DNA from: RGIG5612 sp017511185
GTDB lineage: Bacteria; Bacillota; Clostridia; Lachnospirales; Lachnospiraceae
DNA: 64,000 bases
Assembly: GCA_017511185.1 (NCBI GenBank)
Contig: JAFWLF010000069.1
Coordinates: 62,001 to 126,000 of the forward strand
Direction of reading: 5' to 3'
The translations under genes and the position numbers were made by a program. The notes under the pieces are model-generated. The model did no database searches. It saw only the letters and a program-made list of their open reading frames with translations, and was not told the DNA's origin. Of the stretch, positions 1 through 8,663 are shown piece after piece. Within the stretch, counting starts at the first letter, position 1. Every line of letters begins with the position of its first letter.

Positions 1-845
1 TCCAGATTTCCCTTTTCTACCGCAGAAACGATCCTGTGAATTGTTTCTGCCGGACGGCTTTTTTCATAATTGGAAAGGAAAACAGAAAGCAATATCAGCG
101 CTGCTGCCAGAACAGCAACAAATGCCAGCCATGCGATCAATAATCCTTTACGGAACTTACCCTTAACCGCCGGTGCTTTTGTCCTTTTTGCCTGCTGCGT
201 TACTTGCTGCGTAACCGGACGCTTTGGCTGCTGCGGTCTTGTCTGGCCAGTCTGAGTCTGCTGCCTCTGCTGTACCGGCCTCTGTTGAACAGGCCGTTGC
301 TGCGCTGGTCTAACCTGCTGTGGCCGTTGCTGCGCTGGCTTTTGCTGAGCCGGTCTTTGCTGTGTTGTTTTTTGCTGTGCAGAGCGCTGCTGCACCTGCT
401 TTGCCTGTTGGGCAGGTCTGTTCTGTACCGGTTTAGACTGCACTGGACGCTGCGCTGTTTGGCGTGTTTGCTGCGGACGTTGTTGCTGCTGTGGACGCTG
501 CGCAGTTGGCCGCGTTTGACCAGCCCCAGTTTGCTGCGGCCTCTGCTGCGTCTGCTTTTGCTGCGGTTGTCTTTGCTGCGCAGTACGCTGCTGTGTTGGC
601 TGTGTCGGACGAGGACGCTGCTGTGTCTGCCTTGGCTGTGCCGGACGTACCGTCTTCTGCGGCGTTTTTGCAGGATGCTGCAGCTTTGGTTCCGGCCGTT
701 TGGCAGTGGACCGTCCTACTTTCGGACGTGTTTGTTTTTCAACTTCCTCATAATCCAGGAAATCGATATCCAGTTCCTCCGGATGGCTGTTGCTTTCTGC
801 AGTCTGTTTCTTTATAGGTATATGTGTAAACTCGTTCGATCTCAT
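1..845 (-). CDS. Q/R/P-rich single-pass membrane protein (partial, C-terminus off window)
   Basis: Reading the minus strand from an ATG at 845 gives an uninterrupted frame of 281 codons that runs off position 1. The first 50 residues are mixed and acidic, then residues about 55-222 are almost only Gln, Arg, Pro, Thr, Ala and Lys in irregular QQRPQ-type repeats, followed by a basic patch and one hydrophobic segment near residues 232-256. Positive charges before the segment suggest a long cytoplasmic, disordered N-terminus with the missing C-terminus outside. The start overlaps the stop of the upstream glycosidase gene as ATGA, so translation is probably coupled and the start is well fixed. No known domain is visible in the part present; a DUF or penicillin-binding-like domain could lie beyond the edge. 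Function unknown, perhaps a scaffold for the surface-glycan operon. Confidence 0.8.
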   Translation of the reverse strand, partial: MRSNEFTHIPIKKQTAESNSHPEELDIDFLDYEEVEKQTRPKVGRSTAKRPEPKLQHPAKTPQKTVRPAQPRQTQQRPRPTQPTQQRTAQQRQPQQKQTQQRPQQTGAGQTRPTAQRPQQQQRPQQTRQTAQRPVQSKPVQNRPAQQAKQVQQRSAQQKTTQQRPAQQKPAQQRPQQVRPAQQRPVQQRPVQQRQQTQTGQTRPQQPKRPVTQQVTQQAKRTKAPAVKGKFRKGLLIAWLAFVAVLAAALILLSVFLSNYEKSRPAETIHRIVSAVEKGNL

Positions 846-1813
846 CTTCTGATCAAAAATGCATTCGGCACGTCACGCGGTCCCGAAAGCGCATATGGTG
901 TGTTGAGAAATTTTCCTTCGTAATACATCTGTGTGGAAGAACCACCATCTAAAGAAGCGGCATTTACGGCACCATAATCACTCATGATCTTGATCATGTC
1001 CGAAAACGTAGCTCCGATGGAATTGGCCTGCCTTCCGTCTGTTGTAACAAAAATGATCGTGCCGTCTGCGGTCTGGCCGATTGCGGTACGCGGGTTTAAT
1101 CCACCGCCTACACCGGCTACTTCCTGTTCTTCTCCATTTAAGATCAGAACTGGTGCATAAACCGTCTGTACGCAGACACAGTCCCGCAGTCCCATATCAA
1201 CTGCATCCTGTCCGGTAAAGGTTCCGATCACCATTTTATTATCCGGTGTAAACCCGATTGCTGCATAAGGAGTATAGCGGTCTCCGTAACAGTATTCTCC
1301 TTCCGAGATAACAAATCCATCCGGAACGCCTCCATTTCCCATACCGCCTGCATCGTAAAAACCACCGCCGTTTATCCCGGCAACTGCATCATACCGGGCA
1401 GCGATCACATCCACGGTCGTTCCTCCGCTTCCGTCATACGGACCTTTATTACCGACAAACAGACGGGAAGGATCCTTGATCAGCATAACATCGCCGATGT
1501 ACGTAGGTCCGGAAATCTCATATACCTCAATGTCCTGACTTGCTGTATCAGTTGTATCAATCAGATCCGTGTTTGTCGTTTCATCGGTTCCCTTTACGGA
1601 ATTGTTATCGATGATCTGCTGAATCTCTTCGTCCGAGAAGAAGATATCAGGGATCCATTTTAAAGCACTTGTCTCTTTTAAAGACAGTGTGAACAATTCC
1701 GCCGCGCTGTGCGATGGTCCCTTCATGATGATCACAACTGCGATACATACAGCCAGAATAAAGGTCCCTAAAAATGTTCCTATAACTGCTAATGTTCTGA
1801 GTACATGTTTCAT
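842..1813 (-). CDS. Membrane-anchored phosphodiester glycosidase (NAGPA/DUF2233 family)
   Basis: The 323-residue product has one N-terminal membrane anchor (about residues 10-31), an acidic spacer, and from about residue 105 a domain with the family hallmarks: GGFYDAGG, a segment NPRTAIGQTADG followed by FVTTDGR, and LDGGSSTQM near the C-terminus. Proteins of this family resemble the human uncovering enzyme that removes GlcNAc from a phosphodiester, and bacterial members act on surface or exopolysaccharide phosphodiesters. The domain would face the outside of the membrane. It lies between a GT2 glycosyltransferase and the Q-rich membrane protein in one operon, which fits trimming or turnover of a phosphate-linked surface glycan. 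The substrate cannot be told from sequence. Confidence 0.85.
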   Translation of the reverse strand: MKHVLRTLAVIGTFLGTFILAVCIAVVIIMKGPSHSAAELFTLSLKETSALKWIPDIFFSDEEIQQIIDNNSVKGTDETTNTDLIDTTDTASQDIEVYEISGPTYIGDVMLIKDPSRLFVGNKGPYDGSGGTTVDVIAARYDAVAGINGGGFYDAGGMGNGGVPDGFVISEGEYCYGDRYTPYAAIGFTPDNKMVIGTFTGQDAVDMGLRDCVCVQTVYAPVLILNGEEQEVAGVGGGLNPRTAIGQTADGTIIFVTTDGRQANSIGATFSDMIKIMSDYGAVNAASLDGGSSTQMYYEGKFLNTPYALSGPRDVPNAFLIRR

Positions 1814-1825
1814 TTACTTTGAAGC

Positions 1826-2899
1826 CTACTTTTTATTCTTAAATACCCAGCGTCTCTGAATGTTATAACTGAAAATAAACAGACAGAGATCAACTACACA
1901 TTTTACAATCAGTTCCACAACACCTTTCACGTGAAGGATGTGCGTGAAGAAATAAACCAGTCCGTAAGAAGCGCCCATCTGGCAGATTGCCAGAATATAA
2001 TATTTCACCGCTGTGCTTCCTACGTTATCGACAGATTTAAAGACGCCCTTCCGGTTCAATATATAATTAAAAACGGAGGAGATCACACGGGATGCGATCG
2101 TACAGATCAGGACTCTGGTCCCCAGGTCCATTTTGTTCTGCAGGGCGAATTCCAGGATCGCATAAACGCCAATATCTACTACCCAGGAAGCGATCGAGCT
2201 GATGATAAATTTGATGAAGTAACGCAGGATCACTCCATAGATCTTCATGGAGTCCTTGAAAGGATTAAAATGCGATGACGCGTTATCATCAATATAGATC
2301 GTTTCGATCGGTATCTCCAGATATGGAATCTGGCGGTTCACGATCTCGATCAGCATATTTGTTTCGTATTCGTAACGATCTCCTTTTAACGCAGAGAAAC
2401 TTTCAAAACATCTGGCAGGAATTACCCTAAGCCCTGTCTGCGTATCTTTTAATTTGATCCCGCAGGCAAACTTATAGACAAAGCTGGAAACCTTATTTCC
2501 AAATCTGCTGCGGGAAGGGATATTCTTATCATCAAAATCTCTGCCGCCAATGATCACATATCCTTCATGTTCTTCATAAGCGTTCAGGCAGTCCTTCATG
2601 GATGCAACAGAATGCTGTCCGTCTCCATCGCAGGTGATAGCAGCATCAATATCGACCCGGTTGTCTGCCAGGTAAGCAAACGCGGTCTTCAATGCTGCTC
2701 CTTTTCCTCTATTTACTTCGTGCTTTAATACGATGACCTGCGGATTTTTAGCAGCATCATCGTAAAAATGGTCATAATCAGAACTGCTTCCATCATTGAC
2801 GACAACGATCGTCTCAAATCCGGAGCGGACCAGTTCCTGTACAAAATTGGTGAATTTCTCATCCGGGTTCAGAACCGGAAGGATCACTGCATAGTTCAT
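1826..2899 (-). CDS. GT2 glycosyltransferase fused to GtrA-like membrane domain
   Basis: The first ~205 residues form a dolichyl-phosphate-mannose-synthase-like GT2 domain: an N-terminal nucleotide-binding strand with VVVNDGSSSD, then the metal-binding acidic motif DGDGQH near residues 91-96, and DTQTGLRV. From about residue 220 there are four hydrophobic segments typical of GtrA proteins, which move polyprenyl-linked sugars across the membrane. The fusion suggests one polypeptide that charges a lipid carrier with a sugar on the inside and helps flip it. It starts two bases after the stop of the PIG-L gene and is followed after 12 bases by the phosphodiester glycosidase gene, so the three products probably work on one surface polymer. 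The donor sugar is unknown. Confidence 0.88.
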   Translation of the reverse strand: MNYAVILPVLNPDEKFTNFVQELVRSGFETIVVVNDGSSSDYDHFYDDAAKNPQVIVLKHEVNRGKGAALKTAFAYLADNRVDIDAAITCDGDGQHSVASMKDCLNAYEEHEGYVIIGGRDFDDKNIPSRSRFGNKVSSFVYKFACGIKLKDTQTGLRVIPARCFESFSALKGDRYEYETNMLIEIVNRQIPYLEIPIETIYIDDNASSHFNPFKDSMKIYGVILRYFIKFIISSIASWVVDIGVYAILEFALQNKMDLGTRVLICTIASRVISSVFNYILNRKGVFKSVDNVGSTAVKYYILAICQMGASYGLVYFFTHILHVKGVVELIVKCVVDLCLFIFSYNIQRRWVFKNKK

Positions 2900-2901
2900 C
2901 T

Positions 2902-4461
2902 TTATCGGTTGTCTTTCCTTCCTGAATTTCTGGAGTTAGACCGGTCAACGGTTCGTCTGGAAGGCGGACGCTGTCCGCTGCCTGCCTGCCCGGAACCTTT
3001 CTGCTGCGTACGCTGCTGAGGACGACCATTACTCTGCTGCGGTCTTTGTTCCGTCCTCTGCGGTCTCTGATCTCTATTCCTGAGCCGTTCTCTGTGCTGG
3101 CGGCGCTGTCTTTCTTTTGCGGCTTTTCTGCGCATCAGTATAATAATGATCACAATGATCAAAAGAATGACAATGATAAGGATGATGATCCAGAGGATTT
3201 TGCCGGATCCGCTCTTTTTCTCTTTGTCCGGCGCCTTTTGTGTTTCCGACTCCGGCTGTGTTGCGGTTTCAGCTTCCTGGCGTTCCTGCTCATCATAAGT
3301 CACAAGGTTCTCCAGCATGCTGCTGCCGGTATCTGTCCCAACGGTTGTCCTGTAAAGGCCGTACTCCGCACAGCTGTACTGATAATCATTCCGATTGCCA
3401 TCGTCATCATAGCCGTCATCTACCCAGAAGGTCGGACCCTGCTGGGAACCATGTTTTTCAAATGCATCTTTGCATACCTGCAGTACCGTTCTCCCTCCAA
3501 AGTCGGAAAGAGGTTCTCTGGTAGGCAGGACGATCTGGTTCTCCCAGTACAGATGAAGATATGTTTTTGGTACATCCCATGCACCATATCTCTGTGCAGA
3601 ATCCGCATACTGGGAAGAATCCCCTGTCAAAGCTGCGGTATCGGCAACGGCCTTCGCGATCATACGGTGCATGCCGTGTCCGTATTCTCCGTTCAGATCA
3701 TGTGTCACAACGATCTGTGGTTTAAAACGTCGGATGGTTTCAACCACGAATGCCTTTACTTCTTCCATATCATTATGGCCCTCGGCCTCTTCCAGGGACT
3801 CAGAGTACAGATCCCAGAATCTGCCCAGCTGCGGATAATGGGTCACGCCCATTTCCCAAAGGCCATCCAGAAGTTCATGGTTACGGAACGGTTCTGTCAG
3901 ATACTGATCAGACATATAGGCAACCTGAACCCGGGCTGTATTGTTATGTGTCAGATTGACAATGGATGGTCCCATGTACAGAACCTCATCATCTGAATGC
4001 GCCGTGAATACAAGAAGATCTGCCCTCTCGTAAGGAGGCTGCCACTGCTGTACATAATCCGGAAGTGCGCCTTCAGAGTATGCATATACTTCTGCAATTT
4101 CTGCACCACCGGAAGGAATCTGGATCGTAACGGAGTTGGTTCCTTTTCCTGCCTTGACATACTCATGCAGAAAGCCATACTGACCTGCATTGATAGAAGC
4201 ATCGCCTGCTTTCAATTTCCAAGGGTTTGGAATGCTTTCCCATTTGATATAAACGCCATCGATTGCCTCGCTCGAGCTGATGGTGATCTCAGCACCCTCA
4301 TCGAACCAGGTTGTCGTATAATAGCTGCCATCGTCAATTGGTCCGCAGTCATAGTCTGCACTGTCTACATCGATCGGCAGCTCTGCTGCGTTCGTCTTCA
4401 GGGCGAATGCACCTATCATGCATAACAGGATGGCCGGTAACAGGATCCATAGTTTTTTCAT
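2902..4461 (-). CDS. Secreted PIG-L/LmbE-type deacetylase with transmembrane anchor and Q/R-rich tail
   Basis: A 519-residue protein with a signal peptide (about 1-25), a beta-rich N-terminal region, and a PIG-L domain that starts at about residue 147. The metal motif AHSDDE sits at residues 154-159 and a second conserved His region reads THDLNGEYGHGMH. PIG-L enzymes remove N-acetyl groups from GlcNAc-type sugars using zinc. After the catalytic domain comes an acidic/Thr linker, an almost pure Ile/Leu membrane segment near 420-442, and a strongly basic tail (444-519) rich in Arg, Gln and Pro with repeated QRPQ. Topology would put the enzyme outside and the tail in the cytoplasm. The tail resembles the low-complexity part of the protein at 1-845. 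It overlaps the upstream nucleotidyltransferase stop as ATGA. Confidence 0.87.
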   Translation of the reverse strand: MKKLWILLPAILLCMIGAFALKTNAAELPIDVDSADYDCGPIDDGSYYTTTWFDEGAEITISSSEAIDGVYIKWESIPNPWKLKAGDASINAGQYGFLHEYVKAGKGTNSVTIQIPSGGAEIAEVYAYSEGALPDYVQQWQPPYERADLLVFTAHSDDEVLYMGPSIVNLTHNNTARVQVAYMSDQYLTEPFRNHELLDGLWEMGVTHYPQLGRFWDLYSESLEEAEGHNDMEEVKAFVVETIRRFKPQIVVTHDLNGEYGHGMHRMIAKAVADTAALTGDSSQYADSAQRYGAWDVPKTYLHLYWENQIVLPTREPLSDFGGRTVLQVCKDAFEKHGSQQGPTFWVDDGYDDDGNRNDYQYSCAEYGLYRTTVGTDTGSSMLENLVTYDEQERQEAETATQPESETQKAPDKEKKSGSGKILWIIILIIVILLIIVIIIILMRRKAAKERQRRQHRERLRNRDQRPQRTEQRPQQSNGRPQQRTQQKGSGQAGSGQRPPSRRTVDRSNSRNSGRKDNR

Positions 4462-5075
4462 TGTTCCAACTCCTTGTAATCGGTTTTCGTATTCACATTC
4501 CGGAATGCTTTCTTCTGCTCTTCTTCCAGTTTCACTGCATCAAAATATCCGGTGATCACGCGGATCACTTTATTATCATTTCGATCCAGCGCTGCTTTTA
4601 ACAAAGGATAAGCACTCCGATCGTAAACGCCGACCAGCGGTTCAAACTTTTCATGATCTGACTCGGCGATAATAATTGGTTTCACTTTAGCGGCTGCTAA
4701 GGCATTGGCAGGCTCATCCAGCATTTTGTACAACGCCAGCAGAAAGTCCATACTGGCATTTGGCACATCTACCGGGACCACAGCAAATCTGTCCAGATCG
4801 GTCTCTTCAAAAATAGTGCAAAGCGCACCTAAAGGCCCCCGATCCGGATAACGGTCGGTAATAATCTCTATTTTGCTCTGTTCTTCCAATGGGAGGACAG
4901 AAACAATCAAAGCTGCATGCTCTTTGGTATCCGTTGAGATCAGAACGCGGTCAAACGATTTCCGCCCGCTTATATAAAGCCTTTCAATAAAAGTTTCATC
5001 ACTAATATGGAGAAAGGCCTTATCTTTCCCCATCCGAATACTTTTGCCTCCAGCTAAAATAACCAGATTTTTCAT
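4458..5075 (-). CDS. MobA-like nucleotidyltransferase
   Basis: The N-terminus carries the MobA-type nucleotide loop LAGGKSIRMGKDKAFL (residues 7-22), followed by a GPLGAL motif and a PVDVPNAS metal-binding loop, in a protein of 205 residues, the usual length. The family transfers GMP from GTP to molybdopterin, but related small nucleotidyltransferases act on other phosphorylated partners. No other molybdenum-cofactor gene is in the window, and the gene heads an operon for surface glycan enzymes, so molybdopterin is not assured as substrate. A TGTTATAAT extended -10 ends only seven bases before the ATG and there is no Shine-Dalgarno, which suggests a leaderless transcript. Confidence 0.8.
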   Translation of the reverse strand: MKNLVILAGGKSIRMGKDKAFLHISDETFIERLYISGRKSFDRVLISTDTKEHAALIVSVLPLEEQSKIEIITDRYPDRGPLGALCTIFEETDLDRFAVVPVDVPNASMDFLLALYKMLDEPANALAAAKVKPIIIAESDHEKFEPLVGVYDRSAYPLLKAALDRNDNKVIRVITGYFDAVKLEEEQKKAFRNVNTKTDYKELEQ

Positions 5076-5082
5076 AGGGAAA

Positions 5083-5091
5083 ATTATAACA
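5083..5091 (-). promoter_or_regulatory. Extended -10 promoter, apparently leaderless, for the glycan operon
   Basis: Minus-strand TGTTATAAT matches an extended -10 element. Only seven bases separate it from the ATG at 5075, so the expected transcription start falls at or next to the start codon. No good -35 hexamer is seen. Confidence 0.5.
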
Positions 5092-5096
5092 TATGG

Positions 5097-5125
5097 TTGA
5101 CAAAAAAAGAAGCCTCGTATATGAT
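5097..5125 (+). promoter_or_regulatory. Sigma-A promoter for the Fur regulator and rubrerythrin
   Basis: TTGACA at 5097-5102, a 17-base spacer and TATGAT at 5120-5125 form a near-consensus vegetative promoter on the plus strand. The A/T-rich sequence just downstream, with TGATTATTA-like words, is a plausible but unproven autoregulatory operator. Confidence 0.72.
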
Positions 5126-5189
5126 AATAAAAAACAGGAATGATTATTATTTTTTTCTGAAATTACTGATTTTTAAGTAAATTTAATTT

Positions 5190-5576
5190 ATGGCAACTTT
5201 AAATTATTCTAAACAGCGCCAGGCGATCCTCGATCTGCTGCAGTCACGCAAAGATCACCCGAGCGCCGAGGTCATATACCAGACGCTCCGCAAAAGCATG
5301 CCGAATCTGAGCGCAGGAACGGTTTACCGGAATTTAAAGCTTTTGACGGAACTTGGACAGATCAAAAAGCTGACCGGACTGGATGGTGTAGACCACTTTG
5401 ATGGTACTACTTCCCCTCACTCCCACTTCATCTGTCAGTGCTGCGGAAAAGTCGATGATGTCTTTTTTGAAGCAGATGAGAGTCTGAATGAGAAAGCAGC
5501 TTCTCACTGTAACGGGAAGATCCAAAGCCACCATGTATATTTTTATGGCACTTGCAACGAGTGTTTGAAAAAATAA
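5190..5576 (+). CDS. Fur-family metal/peroxide-responsive repressor
   Basis: A 128-residue Fur-family protein: winged helix in residues 1-80 with SAGTVYRNLKLL as recognition helix, then the dimer domain with HSHFICQ and two Cys pairs (CQCC and the C-terminal CNEC) that would hold structural zinc. The gene stands 36 bases before a reverse rubrerythrin, which favours a PerR-type peroxide sensor, but Fur or Zur cannot be excluded from sequence. The start fits the family, although no Shine-Dalgarno is visible before it; the leader is A/T rich. A strong promoter lies at 5097-5125. Confidence 0.9.
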   Translation: MATLNYSKQRQAILDLLQSRKDHPSAEVIYQTLRKSMPNLSAGTVYRNLKLLTELGQIKKLTGLDGVDHFDGTTSPHSHFICQCCGKVDDVFFEADESLNEKAASHCNGKIQSHHVYFYGTCNECLKK

Positions 5577-5612
5577 ATAAAAAACAAATATAAATGAAGG
5601 AGGAATTTATTC

Positions 5613-6152
5613 ATGAAATGGATTTGTAAAGTTTGCGGTTATGTACACGAGGGAGATACTCCTCCGGAGCAGTGCCCGGTTTGCAAAACAGGCAAAGAGA
5701 ACTTTGAAAAAATGGGCGGCGACAAAACCTGGGCTGCTGAGCATATCGTAGGCGTTGCAAAAGACGCTCCGGAAGACATCATTGCAGGTCTTCGCGACAA
5801 CTTCAACGGAGAGTGCTCTGAGGTTGGTATGTATCTGGCTATGGCTAGAGTTGCTCATAGAGAGGGCTACCCGGAAATCGGTTTATACTGGGAAAAAGCA
5901 GCTTTTGAAGAGGCTGAGCATGCTGCTAAATTTGCAGAACTTCTGGGCGAAGTCTTAACAGACTCCACAAAGAAGAATCTGGAAATGAGAGTTGACGCTG
6001 AGAACGGCGCAACCTCAGGCAAATTTGAACTGGCTAAGAAAGCAAAAGAACTTGGCTTAGACGCTATTCATGACACCGTTCATGAAATGGCACGCGATGA
6101 AGCCCGCCATGGAAAAGCATTCGAAGGTCTTCTTCAGAGATATTTCCACTAA
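5613..6152 (+). CDS. Reverse rubrerythrin (NADH peroxidase component)
   Basis: At 179 residues it has the rubredoxin iron site at the N-terminus (CKVC at 5-8, CPVC at 21-24) and a four-helix diiron domain after it, with glutamates in NGECSE, FEEAEHAAKF and DEARHGKAF. Classical rubrerythrin has the opposite order; the reversed form in Clostridium is an abundant cytoplasmic peroxide and oxygen reductase that takes electrons from NADH through a flavoprotein and rubredoxin. The GGAGG ribosome site is strong, and a clear terminator follows. It is co-oriented with the Fur-type gene and likely repressed by it until peroxide exposure. Confidence 0.93.
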   Translation: MKWICKVCGYVHEGDTPPEQCPVCKTGKENFEKMGGDKTWAAEHIVGVAKDAPEDIIAGLRDNFNGECSEVGMYLAMARVAHREGYPEIGLYWEKAAFEEAEHAAKFAELLGEVLTDSTKKNLEMRVDAENGATSGKFELAKKAKELGLDAIHDTVHEMARDEARHGKAFEGLLQRYFH

Positions 6153-6183
6153 AAAGAAGCGCTTTCGCGCAATACCGAATCCA

Positions 6184-6214
6184 AAAGAGGAGAAGGAAAA
6201 CCTTCTCCTCTTTT
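6184..6214. terminator. Bidirectional intrinsic terminator
   Basis: AAAGAGGAGAAGG and CCTTCTCCTCTTT pair around an AAAA loop, followed by T-rich sequence on the plus strand. It separates the rubrerythrin gene from the convergent DUF4230 gene and can serve both. Confidence 0.88.
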
Positions 6215-6231
6215 TATTATGTTTATTGTGT

Positions 6232-7119
6232 TTAATGTGTTAAATCCTGATGTATTGTGTTCTCATCAAACATGATCTCCAGCAGGTAAGATGGTGAAAC
6301 TGATGCTACTAGCGGCTGGAAGATCTCCCAGGCACTGACCTTTGCAAACTCATCCGCTCCGAGATACATATCCTCCTGGGTGAGCCTCTCCCGCATACTT
6401 TCTACTACGGATTGCTGCAGACTGTTCTGCTCCTGTGTGGTCATTTTGATGTCGCCGAATGCCAAAAGTCCTCTGCCGGCTTCTTCAAACATGGTCAGAT
6501 CCAGATTTGGATTAATATACTGAAGACAAGCGTGCGGGATCATGACTCTTACTTTCTGATTCTCCTCATCCACCCGGATATTGCTTGCATCCAGTTCAGC
6601 CAGGGAAATGGTGTAAACGCCTGTTCCGTAGTAATAAACGTTTTGCACCTTGGAGAATATCTGCAGGTTCCCAAGGCCTGCCCGCGTGATCGTAGTAGGG
6701 ATCTCGATCGGCTGTTCTTTGACGACCAGCTCTTTATGACGGGACGCTTCTCCCAGAATTGCTTTTTCAAAATCTGCCGCCGTGTAAGTGCCGAGCATAC
6801 CTTGCTGAAAGACAGTATCCGCATTGGTCGTCGACGTATGATTGGTGCCAAAAAACATCGTCTGTGACGCGTTGCCAATTAAAAGCAGCAGCAGCGCCCC
6901 AACGATCAGTCCGATGATCAGACCTCCAATAAACGGAATCAGTTTTCCGTTTCTACTCCTGGCATATCCACCGCCATATCCGTATTTGCTGCTTTTGGCG
7001 TTTTTCCCTGACTTTCCGTTTTTCCCGCCAGACTCTCCCCGCAGCTCCGCGCGGATCTGTTCTCTGGCTTCTTCTACCGCTCTTTCATGGGCATCGTCTT
7101 TTTTACTCTTTCCTGCCAT
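6232..7119 (-). CDS. DUF4230-type membrane-anchored protein
   Basis: A 295-residue protein with a basic, Gly/Lys/Ser-rich cytoplasmic start, one strong membrane segment near residues 62-85 (GLIIGLIVGALLLLLIG) and an outer domain. The outer part contains a strand-rich core with RAGLGNLQIFSKVQNVYYYGTG and a helical end with MTTQEQNSLQQSVVESMRE, a pattern I associate with DUF4230 proteins. Their function is unknown. It follows the M18 aminopeptidase by 11 bases and is probably cotranscribed with it, though no mechanistic link is obvious. Confidence 0.75.
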   Translation of the reverse strand: MAGKSKKDDAHERAVEEAREQIRAELRGESGGKNGKSGKNAKSSKYGYGGGYARSRNGKLIPFIGGLIIGLIVGALLLLLIGNASQTMFFGTNHTSTTNADTVFQQGMLGTYTAADFEKAILGEASRHKELVVKEQPIEIPTTITRAGLGNLQIFSKVQNVYYYGTGVYTISLAELDASNIRVDEENQKVRVMIPHACLQYINPNLDLTMFEEAGRGLLAFGDIKMTTQEQNSLQQSVVESMRERLTQEDMYLGADEFAKVSAWEIFQPLVASVSPSYLLEIMFDENTIHQDLTH

Positions 7120-7130
7120 AAATACACCTT

Positions 7131-8531
7131 TCAGGCTTTTTCAAACACCGTCTTCATGCATTTGTAAGTCATATAGCAGTCAAACTTCGCAACGGTTTCG
7201 ATCGGTGCATGCATTGCAAGGACTGGTACGCCGGCATCGATGGTATCGATATTCCGGTTTGCCAGATCCAGTGCAACGGTGCCGCCGCCACCCTGTTCAT
7301 TTTTACCCATCTGGGTCATCTGCCATACAACACCATTATCATTCATCAGCTTGCGCAGCTTCCCGACCACTTCTGCGGATGCATCGGAAGCACCGCCTTT
7401 TCCACCATGTCCGGTATATTTGCAGAATGCCACGCCGTGATTGATTTTAGAATCATTACGGGCCTCAAAAACTTCTGCATAATTCGGATCATAAGCGGCA
7501 GTAACATCTGCGCTCACGCAGAAGGAATTTGCAAAGCAGTCACGGATATCCACTTTCTGTGTTTTGCAAAGATCACCGATAAACCACTCAAATGCTTCAC
7601 TGATCATGCCAGTCACGCCAACAGATCCAATCTCTTCTTTATCAGCAAAAATGCAGACACCGGTCTTTTTCAGATTCTTAGCATCAAACAGACCTGCCAT
7701 CTCTGCATATGCGCAGACTCTGTCATCGTGTCCGTATGCAGCGATCAGACTGCGGTCAAATCCAACATCTCTTGCCTTGCCTGCCGGTACCACTTCCAGC
7801 TCTGCAGAAATGAAATCTTCTTCCACCAGTCCGTATTTTTCATTCAGGATCTTCAGGATATTTAATTTCACGCGTTCGGAATCTTCTTTATCACCAATTG
7901 GACGGGATCCGACCAACACATTCAGGATCTCGGATGGAACAGCCTTATCCAGCACTTGTTCATCCGATGGTTTTCTAAGATGCGGAAGAAGATCCTCGAT
8001 AATGAACTGCGGATCATTCTCGTCTCCGCCAATATTGACCTCTACACTCTTGCCGTTCTTCAGGATCACGACTCCATGAAGTTCCAGCGTTCTTGCCAGC
8101 CACTGATATTTCCGGATGCCTCCGTAATGATGTGTTTTAAGATATGCCAGTTCCGCATCTTCATATAATGGATTCGGTTTCAGATCCAGACGCGGCGCAT
8201 CGGTATGTGCTGCTGTCAGGTTAATACCCTTCTCCAGACCTTCTGTGCCCATGACCGCAAGCATGATGGCTTTACCGCGATTGTTAAAGTAAACTTTGTC
8301 ACCTGCTTTCAGTTTCATGCCAGCTTTATATTCTTTAAAACCTTTTCCTTTTGCCAGCTTGATGCAGTAATCGACGCAAAGACGCTCTGTCTTGCCATGG
8401 TTCAGGAAATCCTTATAGCCTTCGCAGTAAGCGTTCATCTTTTTCTCTTCTGCAGCGCTTAATCCATCATAGCCATTTCCCGGTTTGTAAAACAGTTTTT
8501 CTTTTAATTCGTTTTTCTTTTTTTCTGCCAT
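7131..8531 (-). CDS. M18 family zinc aminopeptidase
   Basis: The 466-residue product matches aminopeptidase I-type M18 enzymes in length and in metal motifs: AAHTDAPRLDLKP, ADKEEIGSVG, DVTAAYDPN and a final MHAPIE region. These cytoplasmic dodecamers remove N-terminal amino acids from peptides, which fits a cell with two peptide importers nearby. The ATG at 8531 is chosen over a TTG six bases upstream because GGAGG lies nine bases before it. A TGTTATAGT extended -10 occurs in the short gap before the upstream terminator, so the gene probably has its own promoter and carries the DUF4230 gene with it. Confidence 0.92.
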   Translation of the reverse strand: MAEKKKNELKEKLFYKPGNGYDGLSAAEEKKMNAYCEGYKDFLNHGKTERLCVDYCIKLAKGKGFKEYKAGMKLKAGDKVYFNNRGKAIMLAVMGTEGLEKGINLTAAHTDAPRLDLKPNPLYEDAELAYLKTHHYGGIRKYQWLARTLELHGVVILKNGKSVEVNIGGDENDPQFIIEDLLPHLRKPSDEQVLDKAVPSEILNVLVGSRPIGDKEDSERVKLNILKILNEKYGLVEEDFISAELEVVPAGKARDVGFDRSLIAAYGHDDRVCAYAEMAGLFDAKNLKKTGVCIFADKEEIGSVGVTGMISEAFEWFIGDLCKTQKVDIRDCFANSFCVSADVTAAYDPNYAEVFEARNDSKINHGVAFCKYTGHGGKGGASDASAEVVGKLRKLMNDNGVVWQMTQMGKNEQGGGGTVALDLANRNIDTIDAGVPVLAMHAPIETVAKFDCYMTYKCMKTVFEKA

Positions 8532-8602
8532 TTTCAACAGCCTCCGTTTTATTAATTGTTGTAATAACTATAACACATTCCGTTTCAATGCGACAGCAGA
8601 AC

Positions 8603-8630
8603 AAAAGGGACTGCCGAAGCAGTCCCTTTT
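8603..8630 (-). terminator. Terminator of the CbiK-type surface protein gene
   Basis: AAAAGGGACTGC and GCAGTCCCTTTT pair around a CGAA/TTCG loop, ending in a T run on the minus strand directly after the 8664 stop. Confidence 0.88.
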
Positions 8631-8663
8631 CAAACACAAATATGCGTGTTTATTTCATTCTGA

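Noticed and set aside
204..923. 239-codon Leu-rich frame on the plus strand
   Set aside because: It is the complement of the Gln/Arg/Pro-rich repeats of the minus-strand gene; no ribosome site, no domain, and 464-817 is a third shadow of the same repeat.
3046..3996. 316-codon plus-strand frame
   Set aside because: It runs antisense through the PIG-L gene, whose motifs are clear; the plus frame has no domain or ribosome site.
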